From positions 1 through 64,000 of the forward strand of contig NZ_JAKOOW010000078.1 of NCBI RefSeq assembly GCF_022288825.1: a stretch of 64,000 nt of DNA, given 5' to 3'. Under the pieces are notes generated by a model. The model was given only the letters and a program-made list of their open reading frames with translations. It made no database searches and had not been told where the DNA came from. The translations under genes and the position numbers were made by a program. This document shows positions 29,732 through 38,376 of this stretch, one piece after another; the stretch's first letter is position 1; every line of letters starts with the position of its first letter. The DNA is from Kingella pumchi. GTDB taxonomy: Bacteria; Pseudomonadota; Gammaproteobacteria; Burkholderiales; Neisseriaceae.

Positions 29732-30496
29732 ATGTCCGATAAAACAAAACGCATACTTATCGGTTTGGTACTGCTGGGGTTGGTGTCGCTGTTTGTCTTT
29801 GATCTGCAGCTGCGCCGGCAGCGCAAGCAGGATTTCAGGGACAGCGTGATCAGCAAAACCATCGGCGGCGAAACCGGTTTGGCCCTCAAGGCCGCCGATC
29901 CCGCTGCCTATGGCCGGCTGGAAGAAAAACTGCACGCCGCAATCGATCGCCATCTGCAGGCCGGCGGAGCAACCGATGCCTACGGCCAAGCGGCCGTTGC
30001 CCAAGAAATCGGCCCTGAAATCGATACTTTCGCCGGCAGATATATGGCCAAAGGCAGCGACGAAGCCATATTGTCCTTATTCTCCGCTACCGCCGACCTG
30101 CTGGATCAGGCCAACCGCCAGCCCACCCGCAACTGCATCGACCTTCTCGAAACCCCCTACAGCATTGTCCGTAAAAAATCGGAATCGCTGGATTTGGGCG
30201 CCGTGGATCGCGCCGTTGCCCAAGCCATCCGCAGCTACCGTGCCGAGCGCAGCATTCCGACAGCAAGCGAAGTGGCCGCCGCAGGGGAATCCTTAGGCGA
30301 TTATCTGTTGCAGCAATATGGCGAAGAAGCTCAGGAAGTCATGAATGCCGAACCGGCAAAGCTGGATCCGGCACGGCAGCGCCAGTATTGCGAAATGACC
30401 ATCGGCGCCATGCGTCATTTGGTCAGCCGCCGCGAAGCCGCCCTGCTGCGCCGGATGCTGGCCGATGCAGACGCAGAAGAGGGCGGGGAAGAATAG
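29732..30496 (+). CDS. unknown protein with N-terminal membrane helix
   Basis: A 254-residue protein with one N-terminal helix (about residues 7-24) followed by basic LRRQRKQ. The rest is predicted to be helical and charged and should lie in the periplasm or cytoplasm depending on topology; the basic residues after the helix favour an inside C-terminus, which is ambiguous. Two cysteines (NCIDL, YCEM) may form a disulfide. GGAAAACC precedes the start. It follows the Sel1-like gene by 75 bases and may be co-transcribed. Family not recognised. Confidence 0.72.
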   Translation: MSDKTKRILIGLVLLGLVSLFVFDLQLRRQRKQDFRDSVISKTIGGETGLALKAADPAAYGRLEEKLHAAIDRHLQAGGATDAYGQAAVAQEIGPEIDTFAGRYMAKGSDEAILSLFSATADLLDQANRQPTRNCIDLLETPYSIVRKKSESLDLGAVDRAVAQAIRSYRAERSIPTASEVAAAGESLGDYLLQQYGEEAQEVMNAEPAKLDPARQRQYCEMTIGAMRHLVSRREAALLRRMLADADAEEGGEE

Positions 30497-30526
30497 GGGC
30501 GCAGCGCCCGTGTTTCGTTTTTCGTT

Positions 30527-30576
30527 GCAAAAAGCAGCCTGAAAACCGTTTGGAACGGCTTTCAGGCTGCTTTTGC
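30527..30576. terminator. uptake hairpin downstream of the unknown gene
   Basis: GCAAAAAGCAGCCTGAAA (30527-30544) pairs with TTTCAGGCTGCTTTTGC (30560-30576). It separates this gene from the convergent aryl polyene operon. To its right, 30591-30651 holds a degenerate copy of the TGTAGGGTGCGC inverted repeat. Confidence 0.65.
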
Positions 30577-30756
30577 GGGGCAGACTGCTTTGTAGGAGGC
30601 GTACCGTGTACCGGCTTGTTTGCTTGAGTGCTTTGGTGCGCGGTGCGCCCCCTGGGGCTGGTTGCCGGCGCCGTTTTTTTGAGCCAAAAGCAGCCTGAAA
30701 ACGGGAAATTCCGTTTTCAGGCTGCTTTGTTGTTGCGGGCGGCGGTTTCAGGCTGC

Positions 30757-31986
30757 TTATTCTGTCCAGCGTTTGAAAATCAGCGAGGTATTGACGCCGC
30801 CGAAGGCGAAGTTGTTGTTCATTACGTATTCGGTATTGATGGCGCGGGGGCTGCCGGCGATGTAGTCGGCGTCGCCGCAGCGCGGGTCGGGATTGTCGAG
30901 ATTGAGGGTAGGGAAGAACTGTCCGTCGCGCATCATTTCGATTGCGAACCACGATTCGAGCGCGCCGCAGGCGCCGAGAGTGTGGCCGAGATAGCTTTTT
31001 TGCGAACTGATGGGGATGCGGCCGAAAACGGCGGCGGTGGCGCGGGTTTCGGCGATGTCGCCCTGTTCGGTGGCCGTGCCGTGGCCGCTGACATAGCCGA
31101 TGGCATCGGGCGGCAGATCGGCATCTTCCAGCGCCAGCTCGATGCAGCGGCGCATGGTGGCTTCTTCGGGGCGGGTGATGTGGCTGCCGTCGCAGTTGGC
31201 GCCGTAGCCGACGATTTCGGCGATGATTTCGGCGCCGCGCGCGCGGGCGTGTTCCAGCTCTTCGAGCACCATCATGCAGCCGCCTTCGCCCAGCACCAGG
31301 CCGTCGCGCGCGGCATCGTAGGGGCGCGGGGTGAGCGCTGCTTCGCCGTTGCGGCGGCTGGCGGCGTACAGGGTGTCGAACACGAATACTTCCGACGGAC
31401 ACAGCTGGTCGGCGCCGCCGGCGAGCATCATCGGGATTTTGCCGAATTTAATGGCTTCGTAGGCATAGCCGATGCCCTGGCTGCCGGAAGTGCAGGCGCT
31501 GGAAGTGGGAATCAGGCGGCCGGTCAGGCCGAAGAAAATCGCCACGTTGGCGGCGGTGGTGTGCGGCATCATGCGTACATAGGTGTTGGCGCTGAAGTTG
31601 TTGGGCTGGTGGGCGAGCATCAGGCCGATGTCGAGCACGTCGGCGGTGCTACCGGACGACGAGCCGGCGGCCACGCCCATGCGGCCGTCGCGGATGGCCG
31701 GGTCGCCGAGCAGGCCGGCTTGGGCGAGCGCCTGTTCGGCGGCGTCGGTGCAGTATTGCGCCAGCGGCCCCATGCTGCGCAGCTGCTTGCGCGTCCAATG
31801 CGCTGGCGGTGCGTAATCGGCAATCGGCGCGCCGAGTTTGGTTTCCAGCTCGGGATAGCTCTCCCAAGCGGCGATGTAGCGCACGGCGTTTTCTCCGGCG
31901 GCAAAGCGCGCGCGGATGTCGTCCCAAGTGCGGCCGAAAGCGCTCACCGCGCCGACGCCGGTAATCACCACCCGTTTGCTTTTCAT
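30757..31986 (-). CDS. apeR: aryl polyene beta-ketoacyl-ACP synthase (ApeR-like)
   Basis: A 409-residue FabF-type ketosynthase. The C-H-H triad is intact: C165 (SSACTSG), H302 (SGHGTAT) and H335 (LGHTLGA). In aryl polyene systems ApeR is the ketosynthase at the end of the O-P-Q-R gene run, which is the order seen here. It condenses malonyl units during polyene extension. The ATG at 31986 overlaps the apeQ stop (TGATG); an upstream GTG at 31992 is possible. Confidence 0.88.
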   Translation of the reverse strand: MKSKRVVITGVGAVSAFGRTWDDIRARFAAGENAVRYIAAWESYPELETKLGAPIADYAPPAHWTRKQLRSMGPLAQYCTDAAEQALAQAGLLGDPAIRDGRMGVAAGSSSGSTADVLDIGLMLAHQPNNFSANTYVRMMPHTTAANVAIFFGLTGRLIPTSSACTSGSQGIGYAYEAIKFGKIPMMLAGGADQLCPSEVFVFDTLYAASRRNGEAALTPRPYDAARDGLVLGEGGCMMVLEELEHARARGAEIIAEIVGYGANCDGSHITRPEEATMRRCIELALEDADLPPDAIGYVSGHGTATEQGDIAETRATAAVFGRIPISSQKSYLGHTLGACGALESWFAIEMMRDGQFFPTLNLDNPDPRCGDADYIAGSPRAINTEYVMNNNFAFGGVNTSLIFKRWTE

Positions 31987-32717
31987 CAGCACAGCCCCCC
32001 GTTTACCGCAATCACCTGGCGGGTGATGTAGCCGGCTTTTTCGTCCATCAGAAAACGCACCGCGTGTGCCACTTCTTCAGGCTGCCCCATGCGCGCGGCG
32101 GGAACGGCCTTCAGGATTTCGTCCACCGGCACGCGCTCATCGACGATTTCGGTGTCGATCAGGCCTGGAGCGACGCAGTTGACGGTGATTTTGCGCTTGG
32201 CCAGCTCCACCGCCAGCGCCTTGGCCGCGCCGATCAGCCCAGCTTTGGAAGCGCTGTAATTGACCTGGCCGCGGTTGCCGGTGATGCCGGACACCGACGC
32301 CATGCACACGATGCGCCCGGGCGCGCGGCGGCGGATCATCGGCATCACCAGCGGGTGCAGCACATTGTAAAAACCGTCGAGATTGGTGCGCAGCACCTTA
32401 TCCCAGTCGTCGTCTTCCAGCGCGGGAAAGGCATTGTCGCGCGTCAAACCCGCGTTCAGCACCACGCCGTAGTAGGCGCCGTGCGCTTCGATATCCGCTT
32501 CCAGCGCCGCGCGGCTTCCGGCGCGGTCGGATACGTCAAACTGCAGCACCCGCGCCTGCCGCCCCAGCGCGCGGATTTCTTCGGTAACCGCTTCGGCTTC
32601 GTCGCGCCTGCTGCGGCAGTGGACGACAATGTCAAAACCGTCGGCCGCCAGACCCAGGGCAACGGCCTTGCCGATGCCGCGGTTGGAGCCGGTAATCAGA
32701 ATGGTGGGGGTGCTCAT
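31986..32717 (-). CDS. apeQ: aryl polyene 3-ketoacyl-ACP reductase (ApeQ-like)
   Basis: A 243-residue SDR of FabG type. TGSNRGIGKA binds NADPH; the catalytic set is S141, Y154 and K158 (GQVNYSASKAG). It reduces ketoacyl-ACP intermediates. The start 32717 follows an uptake-rich spacer of 260 bases after apeP; the much longer frame upstream is a shadow. TGATG overlap couples it to apeR. Confidence 0.9.
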   Translation of the reverse strand: MSTPTILITGSNRGIGKAVALGLAADGFDIVVHCRSRRDEAEAVTEEIRALGRQARVLQFDVSDRAGSRAALEADIEAHGAYYGVVLNAGLTRDNAFPALEDDDWDKVLRTNLDGFYNVLHPLVMPMIRRRAPGRIVCMASVSGITGNRGQVNYSASKAGLIGAAKALAVELAKRKITVNCVAPGLIDTEIVDERVPVDEILKAVPAARMGQPEEVAHAVRFLMDEKAGYITRQVIAVNGGLC

Positions 32718-32977
32718 GGTGCGGGGTTTCCTTTGCAAATTCGGACGGGAAAAGGGTTTCAGGCTGCCTGCCCGGCGATGCTGTTTTGCCCTTTCAGGCT
32801 GCCTGAAAACATAAGGGCAGCCTGAAAGCGCTGTTAGCCGGGCGGACGCAGGGCGGCAGCGGTGCGGGTGGTTTTCAGGAGCCTGAAAGTTTGGTGCCTG
32901 AGTGTTTGGCCGGCTGCCGCATGGTTTTTTCAGGCTGCCTTTTATCCAGGGCAAAGCAGCCTGAAAGTTCGGGCGGG

Positions 32978-33487
32978 TTAATCCGCCAGTATCGCTGCCA
33001 GCGCTTCCTGGCTTTTGGGCATAAACACATTGAGCGCGCCGGAGAGCAGCAGGGTGCCGGCGGGCAGTTCGGCTTCGCGGCCGGCGGGCGGGGTGCGCAC
33101 GGCAAGCGTGCAGTCGAACACGCCCATATTGTTGGCGTTGTCGAGCCAGGAAAGCACGGCTTTCACGTCCATCACGGTGCCGACGGGGATCGCGGGCACG
33201 CCGAATTCGAGCTTGCGGGTGCCGAGCAGAAAGCCGAGCTGCACGGGGCGGCCGGCATCGAGCGCCTGCACGCCCGCCCAGGCGCCGACGCCCTGCGCCA
33301 TGATTTCCATGCCCTGCCAGCCGGGCAGCGCGTCGGGGCTGTTTGGCGGCAGCAGGATGCAGTCGGGGCGGACGGTGCAGACGGCGTGCAGGCTGGTGTC
33401 GTCGTAGGACAGCACTTCGTCCAAGAGCACCATGCGGCCGCTGTGCGGCAGCAGGTGGTCGGTGGGTTTGATCGGGCAGGGCTGCAT
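32978..33487 (-). CDS. apeP: aryl polyene 3-hydroxyacyl-ACP dehydratase (ApeP-like)
   Basis: A 169-residue hotdog-fold protein. HSGRMVLLDEV near the start and GWQGMEIMAQGVGAWAG (the central hotdog helix) are typical of the ApeP group of FabZ-like dehydratases. It removes water to leave each double bond of the polyene. Its ATG directly follows the apeO stop (TAAATG). Confidence 0.88.
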   Translation of the reverse strand: MQPCPIKPTDHLLPHSGRMVLLDEVLSYDDTSLHAVCTVRPDCILLPPNSPDALPGWQGMEIMAQGVGAWAGVQALDAGRPVQLGFLLGTRKLEFGVPAIPVGTVMDVKAVLSWLDNANNMGVFDCTLAVRTPPAGREAELPAGTLLLSGALNVFMPKSQEALAAILAD

Positions 33488-34693
33488 TTAGGGTTCTCCG
33501 ATAATAAGCACGCTGTTGTTGCCGCCGAAAGCGAAGGACGAACTGGCGCCGATGCGGCGGCCTTCGGGCCAGCGGCAGCCTGAAACGGTCAGCGCGATCG
33601 GCGGCAGATCGGCATCGCGTTCGCCGTCCCACAGCTGCGGCGGCAGCAGGCCGGCGGGGTTGTCGGCACGGCTGACGGCGCCCCACACAAAGGCCGCTTC
33701 GAGCGCGCCGGCGGCGCCGAGCGTGTGGCCGGTGAGCGGCTTGGTGGACGTGGCGGCGGTGGCGCAGCCGAACACTTCGGCCACGGCGCGGCTTTCCATG
33801 CCGTCGTTGAGCTTGGTGCCGGTGCCGTGCAGGTTGATCCAGCCGATTTGTGCGGGCGCAAGGGCGGCGTGTTTTAAGGCAGCCTGAAAAGCCTGCGCCG
33901 CGCCGAGTCCGTCGGGGCGGGGGGACGACATATGGTGGGCGTCGCTGCTGGCGCCGTAGCCCAAGAGCGGCAGGCTCTCGCCGTCGTTATCGCGCGTCAT
34001 CACAAAGGCGGCGGCCGCTTCGCCGATATTGATGCCGTCGCGGCGCTCGGAAAACGGATTGGCGATGCCTGCGGACAAGACTTCCAGCGCCGCAAAGCCG
34101 TTAATCGTCAGCGGCGACAGGGTATCGACGCCGCCGCACACCACCGCGTCGCACAGATTCGCGCGCAGCAGCCGCGCCGCGCTGATCAGCGCCCGCGCGC
34201 CGGACGTGCAGGCGGTGGAAACGCCGTAGCACAGCCCGCTCAGACCATAGGCGGCGGCGACGAAATCGGCGGGCGAGGACAACAGCTGCTGCTGCTGGCC
34301 GAAGGGCAGGCCGTCCCACGCGCCGCCGTTGGCAACGTGGCGGAACAGCGGAATGTTTTCGTCGGCGCCGCCCACCGAAGTGCCGATCACCACCGCCACC
34401 CGTTCGGCGCCGTAGCGGGACACGGCAGCCTGAATCTGCGGCTCGATTTGTTCGAGCGCGTCCCACAAAAGCTGGTTGTTGCGGCTGATATGCTCGGCGC
34501 CGAGGTTTTCAGGCAGCCTTCTGAGTTCGCGGTTTACCGCGCCGAAAGCACGGTTTTTGCCGATTACCCATTCGCTGCTGAAAGTGAGCGGACTCGCCGC
34601 CGGCGGCGCAAACAGGCCGCGCAGGTGTTCGTCCAAACCGCTGCCGAGCGCCGAAACCAGTGCGGGGCGGCCGAGCCAGACGGCGTCATTCAT
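33488..34693 (-). CDS. apeO: aryl polyene beta-ketoacyl-ACP synthase (ApeO-like)
   Basis: A 401-residue ketosynthase with C162 (STACTSGA), H289 (NLHGTGT) and H323 (LTGHTLGA) intact. In characterised clusters ApeO pairs with ApeC, a chain-length-factor-like partner; no ApeC is present here. The ATG at 34693 overlaps the end of the DUF3261 gene. Confidence 0.88.
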   Translation of the reverse strand: MNDAVWLGRPALVSALGSGLDEHLRGLFAPPAASPLTFSSEWVIGKNRAFGAVNRELRRLPENLGAEHISRNNQLLWDALEQIEPQIQAAVSRYGAERVAVVIGTSVGGADENIPLFRHVANGGAWDGLPFGQQQQLLSSPADFVAAAYGLSGLCYGVSTACTSGARALISAARLLRANLCDAVVCGGVDTLSPLTINGFAALEVLSAGIANPFSERRDGINIGEAAAAFVMTRDNDGESLPLLGYGASSDAHHMSSPRPDGLGAAQAFQAALKHAALAPAQIGWINLHGTGTKLNDGMESRAVAEVFGCATAATSTKPLTGHTLGAAGALEAAFVWGAVSRADNPAGLLPPQLWDGERDADLPPIALTVSGCRWPEGRRIGASSSFAFGGNNSVLIIGEP

Positions 34694-35114
34694 CGCCGTT
34701 CTCCGGCGGCAGCGGCGTAACCCGCCATTTGACGCCGCCTGCGTTGATATTGATGTCCCGCTCGTCGCTGCTGTAGTCTTTGAGCATCGGGAACATCTCG
34801 GTAAACAGCGCCTGCGCCGCGTGGTTGGGCGGCACGAAGCCGTCGCGCCGCCAGCCGCGCTCGGTGGCCGAAAGCCGCGCCAGCGGGGCGCCGAAAGCGT
34901 CGGTTTGAATCCAACGCGTCCGCCCGCCGGCTTCGCCCTGCACCACCAGGAGCGACACCTGTTCGGTGCCGCCCGCGCCGTCGAGCCGCTCGATTTTGAA
35001 ACGGCGGCTCTCGCCCACATCCAGCTGCGGGCGCGCCTGCGGGTTGAAAGAAGTGCCGCAGGCGGCTAAAAGCAGCGCGGCGGCGGTAATCAGGGCGGAA
35101 AGTTTGGCATTCAT
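34686..35114 (-). CDS. DUF3261 lipoprotein of aryl polyene export
   Basis: A 142-residue lipoprotein (LLLAAC, C19) of the DUF3261 family, regularly found in aryl polyene clusters beside the LolA-like carrier and MMPL exporter. It is thought to help carry or place the polyene lipid in the outer membrane, by analogy with LolB. It overlaps apeO by 8 bases. Confidence 0.87.
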   Translation of the reverse strand: MNAKLSALITAAALLLAACGTSFNPQARPQLDVGESRRFKIERLDGAGGTEQVSLLVVQGEAGGRTRWIQTDAFGAPLARLSATERGWRRDGFVPPNHAAQALFTEMFPMLKDYSSDERDININAGGVKWRVTPLPPENGDE

Positions 35115-35124
35115 GTTTTCAGGC

Positions 35125-35196
35125 TGCCTTTAAGGTAAAAAAACGGGCGCAGTTTGGCAGTTTGGGTGGGGAAATTCAAGCTGCTGCGGAGCGGGA
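35125..35196 (+). repeat. 72-bp repeat, copy 1
   Basis: Begins TGCCTTTAAGGTAAAAAAAC and ends AGCGGGA. A similar 74-bp sequence in the same orientation is at 42463-42536. It lies just upstream of the DUF3261 gene. Confidence 0.75.
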
Positions 35197-35283
35197 AAAG
35201 GCAGCCTGAAACAGTGTTTCAGGCTGCTTGGGTTTTCAGGCTGCCCTGTCGGCAGGGCAGCCTGAACAGCACTTAATGCCGGT

Positions 35284-36528
35284 TTAACGGCATTCCTGCG
35301 GGCCGACAGTGGCGGCGAGCGCTTCAAGGCGGCGCTGCGATTTTTCCACGTAGGGGTTGGCGGTGTCCCAGGCGTAGCCGGCAAGGATCGAGCTGATCAT
35401 GCGGCCGATTTCGGGGTTGCGCTCGGGGGCGTAGATGGCGTCTTGGAAGCTGCCGTCGTACCAACCTTCAACATAGGTGCGGAAGGCATCGACGCCCACC
35501 ATCAAAGGTTCGACAAAGCCGCTTTGCCAATCGACGGTTTCGCCTTTGAGCTGGCGGCCGAGCAGGTCGGCGGCGAGTTTGGCCGAGTGCATGGCGATGG
35601 TTACGCCAGATGAGAATACCGGATCGAGAAACTCGGCGGCGTTGCCCAACAGCGCGAAGTGTTTGCCGTAGAGCGCTTTGACGTTGGCCGAGTAGCCGCT
35701 GATTTTGCGGAAAGGGAAGTCGTTGTGCCATTGGGCGTTGGCCAGCACGCGTTTGAGCATGGGGACTTCGTCGGCGTAGCGGCGCAGGATGGCTTCGGAA
35801 TCGCCCAGCCCGGCAAAGCGCTCGGGCAGGCCGACCACGCCGATGGAGCAGCGGTTGTCGCCGAAGGGAATCAGCCACAGCCACACGTCGCGGTGTTCGG
35901 GGTGGGTGGAAATCAGGATTTTGTTGCGGTCGAACTCGGGGTCGCTGATGTTGTCGTCGATATGGGTGAAATGGGCTTCGCGCACGGGCAGATGGGACGG
36001 GGTGTCCAAGTCCAACAGGCGCGGCAGCACGCGGCCGTAGCCGCTGGCATCGAGCACGAATTTGGCTTCCAGCACGTATTCGGCACCGTTTTCAGGCTGC
36101 ACGGTGAGGCGGGCGCCGCTGTCGGTGTCGGCGAAGGCGGTAACGGCGTGGCCGAAGCGCACGTCCGCGCCCTGCTTGGCGGCTTCGTCGATCAGGATTT
36201 TGTCGAAAATCTCGCGGCGCACTTGGAAAGTGGTGCCGGGGCCGGCGGTGAATTTGTCGGTGAAGTCGAAATAGGTGTAGCGGCTGCCCCAGGTAAAGGC
36301 GGCGCCGTTTTTAAACTGGAAGCGCTTTTCGGCTTCGACGGCGGGCAGAAATCCGGCTTCTTCGATAAATTCCATACAGTGCGGCAGCAGGCTCTCGCCG
36401 ATCACAAAGCGCGGGAAATGCTGCTTTTCGAGCACGCACACGGAAAAGCCGTGTTTGAGCAGCAGGGCGGCGGCGACTGCGCCGGAGGGGCCGGCGCCGA
36501 TGATGGCGATATCGCAGGATTGGGACAT
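35284..36528 (-). CDS. flavin-dependent halogenase-like oxidoreductase
   Basis: A 414-residue FAD protein. GAGPSGAVAA (11-20) binds FAD. W216-L-W218-L-I220-P221 matches the halogenase WxWxIP motif; F300-x-x-P-x-x-S306-x-G308 matches the FxxPxxSxG motif; and K73 in FKNGAAFTWG sits where the catalytic lysine of phenol-type halogenases lies. It could halogenate the aryl head group, as in the brominated xanthomonadins, or act as another flavin monooxygenase. GGAGACC precedes the start. It follows the DUF389 insertion and precedes the DUF3261 gene. Confidence 0.82.
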   Translation of the reverse strand: MSQSCDIAIIGAGPSGAVAAALLLKHGFSVCVLEKQHFPRFVIGESLLPHCMEFIEEAGFLPAVEAEKRFQFKNGAAFTWGSRYTYFDFTDKFTAGPGTTFQVRREIFDKILIDEAAKQGADVRFGHAVTAFADTDSGARLTVQPENGAEYVLEAKFVLDASGYGRVLPRLLDLDTPSHLPVREAHFTHIDDNISDPEFDRNKILISTHPEHRDVWLWLIPFGDNRCSIGVVGLPERFAGLGDSEAILRRYADEVPMLKRVLANAQWHNDFPFRKISGYSANVKALYGKHFALLGNAAEFLDPVFSSGVTIAMHSAKLAADLLGRQLKGETVDWQSGFVEPLMVGVDAFRTYVEGWYDGSFQDAIYAPERNPEIGRMISSILAGYAWDTANPYVEKSQRRLEALAATVGPQECR

Positions 36529-36559
36529 GTTTGGTCTCCTTAGGGGTGGGGGTGTGGGT

Positions 36560-36725
36560 TTCAGATAGCCTTTCAGACGGCCTGGAAGGCTACCTGAAAA
36601 TGGAGGGATAAGGTTTGCGCGGCATCAATATATAAAACCGTATGGGTTTAAGTTTCAGACGGCCTTTTTATATTAGGCGGGCAGGTTTCGTCATTCATAA
36701 TTCACATTAGGGGAGGCTACCTGAA
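36560..36725. repeat. foreign-dialect uptake sequences, left flank of the DUF389 gene
   Basis: TTCAGACGGCCT at 36572-36583 and 36654-36665 (Neisseria AG dialect), AGGCTACCTGAA at 36587-36598 and 36714-36725 (exact Eikenella dialect), and a one-mismatch Eikenella form at 36560-36571. The home dialect is absent from this stretch. Confidence 0.88.
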
Positions 36726-36773
36726 AAGTTCTAGCCAGCCTCCGGGGTTCAGGCGAAATATTTGAGGGATGGC

Positions 36774-38192
36774 CTATTTGTCCAAAACTTTGGTATTGAC
36801 CAACAAGCGCACCGCTGTACCTTCATAACGCTGGTTCAACCATGCCTGTAACCGTTCGCGGTCTTTGGCGGGCAGAGGTTGGTCGAATTCGAGGGAGACA
36901 ACAATATTGTTACTTGCGTCCGCTTCTTCGCTTTGAACTCTCTCAGGCTGCTCCTGCGTAGCGGGTGCAGTTTGTGCTTTTTCCCAAACCAAACCGCGCC
37001 CAACAACGATTTTTTCGGCTTCCGGATATTGGGCTTTGATTTCCCTCAGTACTGCTACGTCTTCGGGACTGGTGGTTTTGCCCGCCAGCACGGTATCGAT
37101 GTAGGCCTGCTGCTCTTCCAGCTTGTTCTGTAACTGCACCGAGTTGTTATGGCTTGCCAGCAGTTCTTCAATTTTGGTGTCACTGCCCCCCGCATAGACT
37201 ACTTTCACTTGCGGTTCTTTTATACCTGCCGCTTTCAGATTTGTGACCAGCAGAGTGGTAATTTTCTCGGCATTCCCTGTTCCGTTGACAATCAGCCCGA
37301 CTGCACGTTCTTTGTAGTTCACCATTTTACGCAGCACGAAAAAACCTTCCTGCTGTTGTGCAGCGGCGATGGCATTGTTGGCTTTGGTATTAAACAGCTC
37401 CTGACGCACTAGTCCCGATGCCATATATCCGCTCGGAATCATCACTGCCAACACTACGGCTGTGATAATAATACGGTGCAGTCTGCGTTTGGTCTCACTT
37501 ACCAGCCCCCTGCGCGGCAGCTTAAGTAGTTTGGAAAACAGTAGGGTGGAAAAAGCGATGAACACGCAGTTGATGGCAAACAGATAAAAAGCACCGAAAA
37601 AATAGTGCCAGTTACCGTGTGCTAGTCCATAGCCCGCCGTGCACAGAGGAGGCATCAGTGCAGTGGCAATTGCCACACCTGGGATGGCATTGCCTCCTTC
37701 TTTGCGCGTTAATGCCACAATGCCTGCACTACCGCCGAAGAAGGCAATTAACACGTCCCATAGGGTTGGCTGGGTACGCGCCAAAAGCTCGCTTTGCGCC
37801 TCTTTCAGCGGGGTTAGCAGGAAATACAGTGTAGCGGTAACCAAACTGATGGCGATGAACACAATAATATTGCGTGCTGCTTGGCGGATCAGTGCAGTAT
37901 CGCCTACCGCGGCACCGTAACCCACACCGACGATCGGCCCCATCAACGGAGAAATCAACATCGCCCCGATCACTACCGCCGTGCTGTTTACATTCAAACC
38001 GATACTCGCCACGGCAATGGCAAACATCAATACCCACATGTTAGTTCCAGATACCCGCGTATTGGCACGGATGGCGGCATCGATTTTGTCAGGATGAGCT
38101 TGGTCATGTGCAAGGTTGAATACATCTTGCAGTTTGGTCATTGTGTGATTGTCTTGTACTTCCTGATTTTTACTATTTTCCTGTTCTTGCAT
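36774..38192 (-). CDS. DUF389 family membrane protein
   Basis: A 472-residue protein: a cytoplasmic N-terminus, about six membrane helices (residues 50-265) with SIGLNVNSTAVVIGAMLISPLMGPIVG, typical of DUF389, and a soluble C-terminal half (about 275-472). The biochemical role of DUF389 is unknown. It is noticeably less GC-rich than neighbouring genes, carries foreign-dialect uptake sequences on both sides, and interrupts the aryl polyene operon. GAGGATAAG precedes the ATG at 38192. Probably imported by transformation. Confidence 0.88.
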   Translation of the reverse strand: MQEQENSKNQEVQDNHTMTKLQDVFNLAHDQAHPDKIDAAIRANTRVSGTNMWVLMFAIAVASIGLNVNSTAVVIGAMLISPLMGPIVGVGYGAAVGDTALIRQAARNIIVFIAISLVTATLYFLLTPLKEAQSELLARTQPTLWDVLIAFFGGSAGIVALTRKEGGNAIPGVAIATALMPPLCTAGYGLAHGNWHYFFGAFYLFAINCVFIAFSTLLFSKLLKLPRRGLVSETKRRLHRIIITAVVLAVMIPSGYMASGLVRQELFNTKANNAIAAAQQQEGFFVLRKMVNYKERAVGLIVNGTGNAEKITTLLVTNLKAAGIKEPQVKVVYAGGSDTKIEELLASHNNSVQLQNKLEEQQAYIDTVLAGKTTSPEDVAVLREIKAQYPEAEKIVVGRGLVWEKAQTAPATQEQPERVQSEEADASNNIVVSLEFDQPLPAKDRERLQAWLNQRYEGTAVRLLVNTKVLDK

Positions 38193-38350
38193 TTTCTTAT
38201 CCTCAAATTTTAACGATTGTTTTGAATGCCACCTCACAATTGTGATCAAGGATAGGCGGCACACTTTTTATTAAGAAGCTATATTTTAGTTTTGCAGAAG
38301 TCCAACCTTAGCTTTGCCAAGATGTCGATTCATTAGTTGAAGCTCACGTT

Positions 38351-38376
38351 TTCAGGTAGCCTTTTTCAGACGGCCT
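38351..38376. repeat. foreign-dialect uptake sequences, right flank of the DUF389 gene
   Basis: TTCAGGTAGCCT (38351-38362, complement of the exact Eikenella dialect) and TTCAGACGGCCT (38365-38376, Neisseria AG dialect). The latter contains the stop codon of the MMPL gene. Confidence 0.88.

Noticed and set aside
31986..33686. Extended 566-residue frame reading into apeQ
   Set aside because: Only the last 243 residues are a real SDR; the upstream part is Arg/Pro-rich reverse-frame sequence over apeP and apeO.
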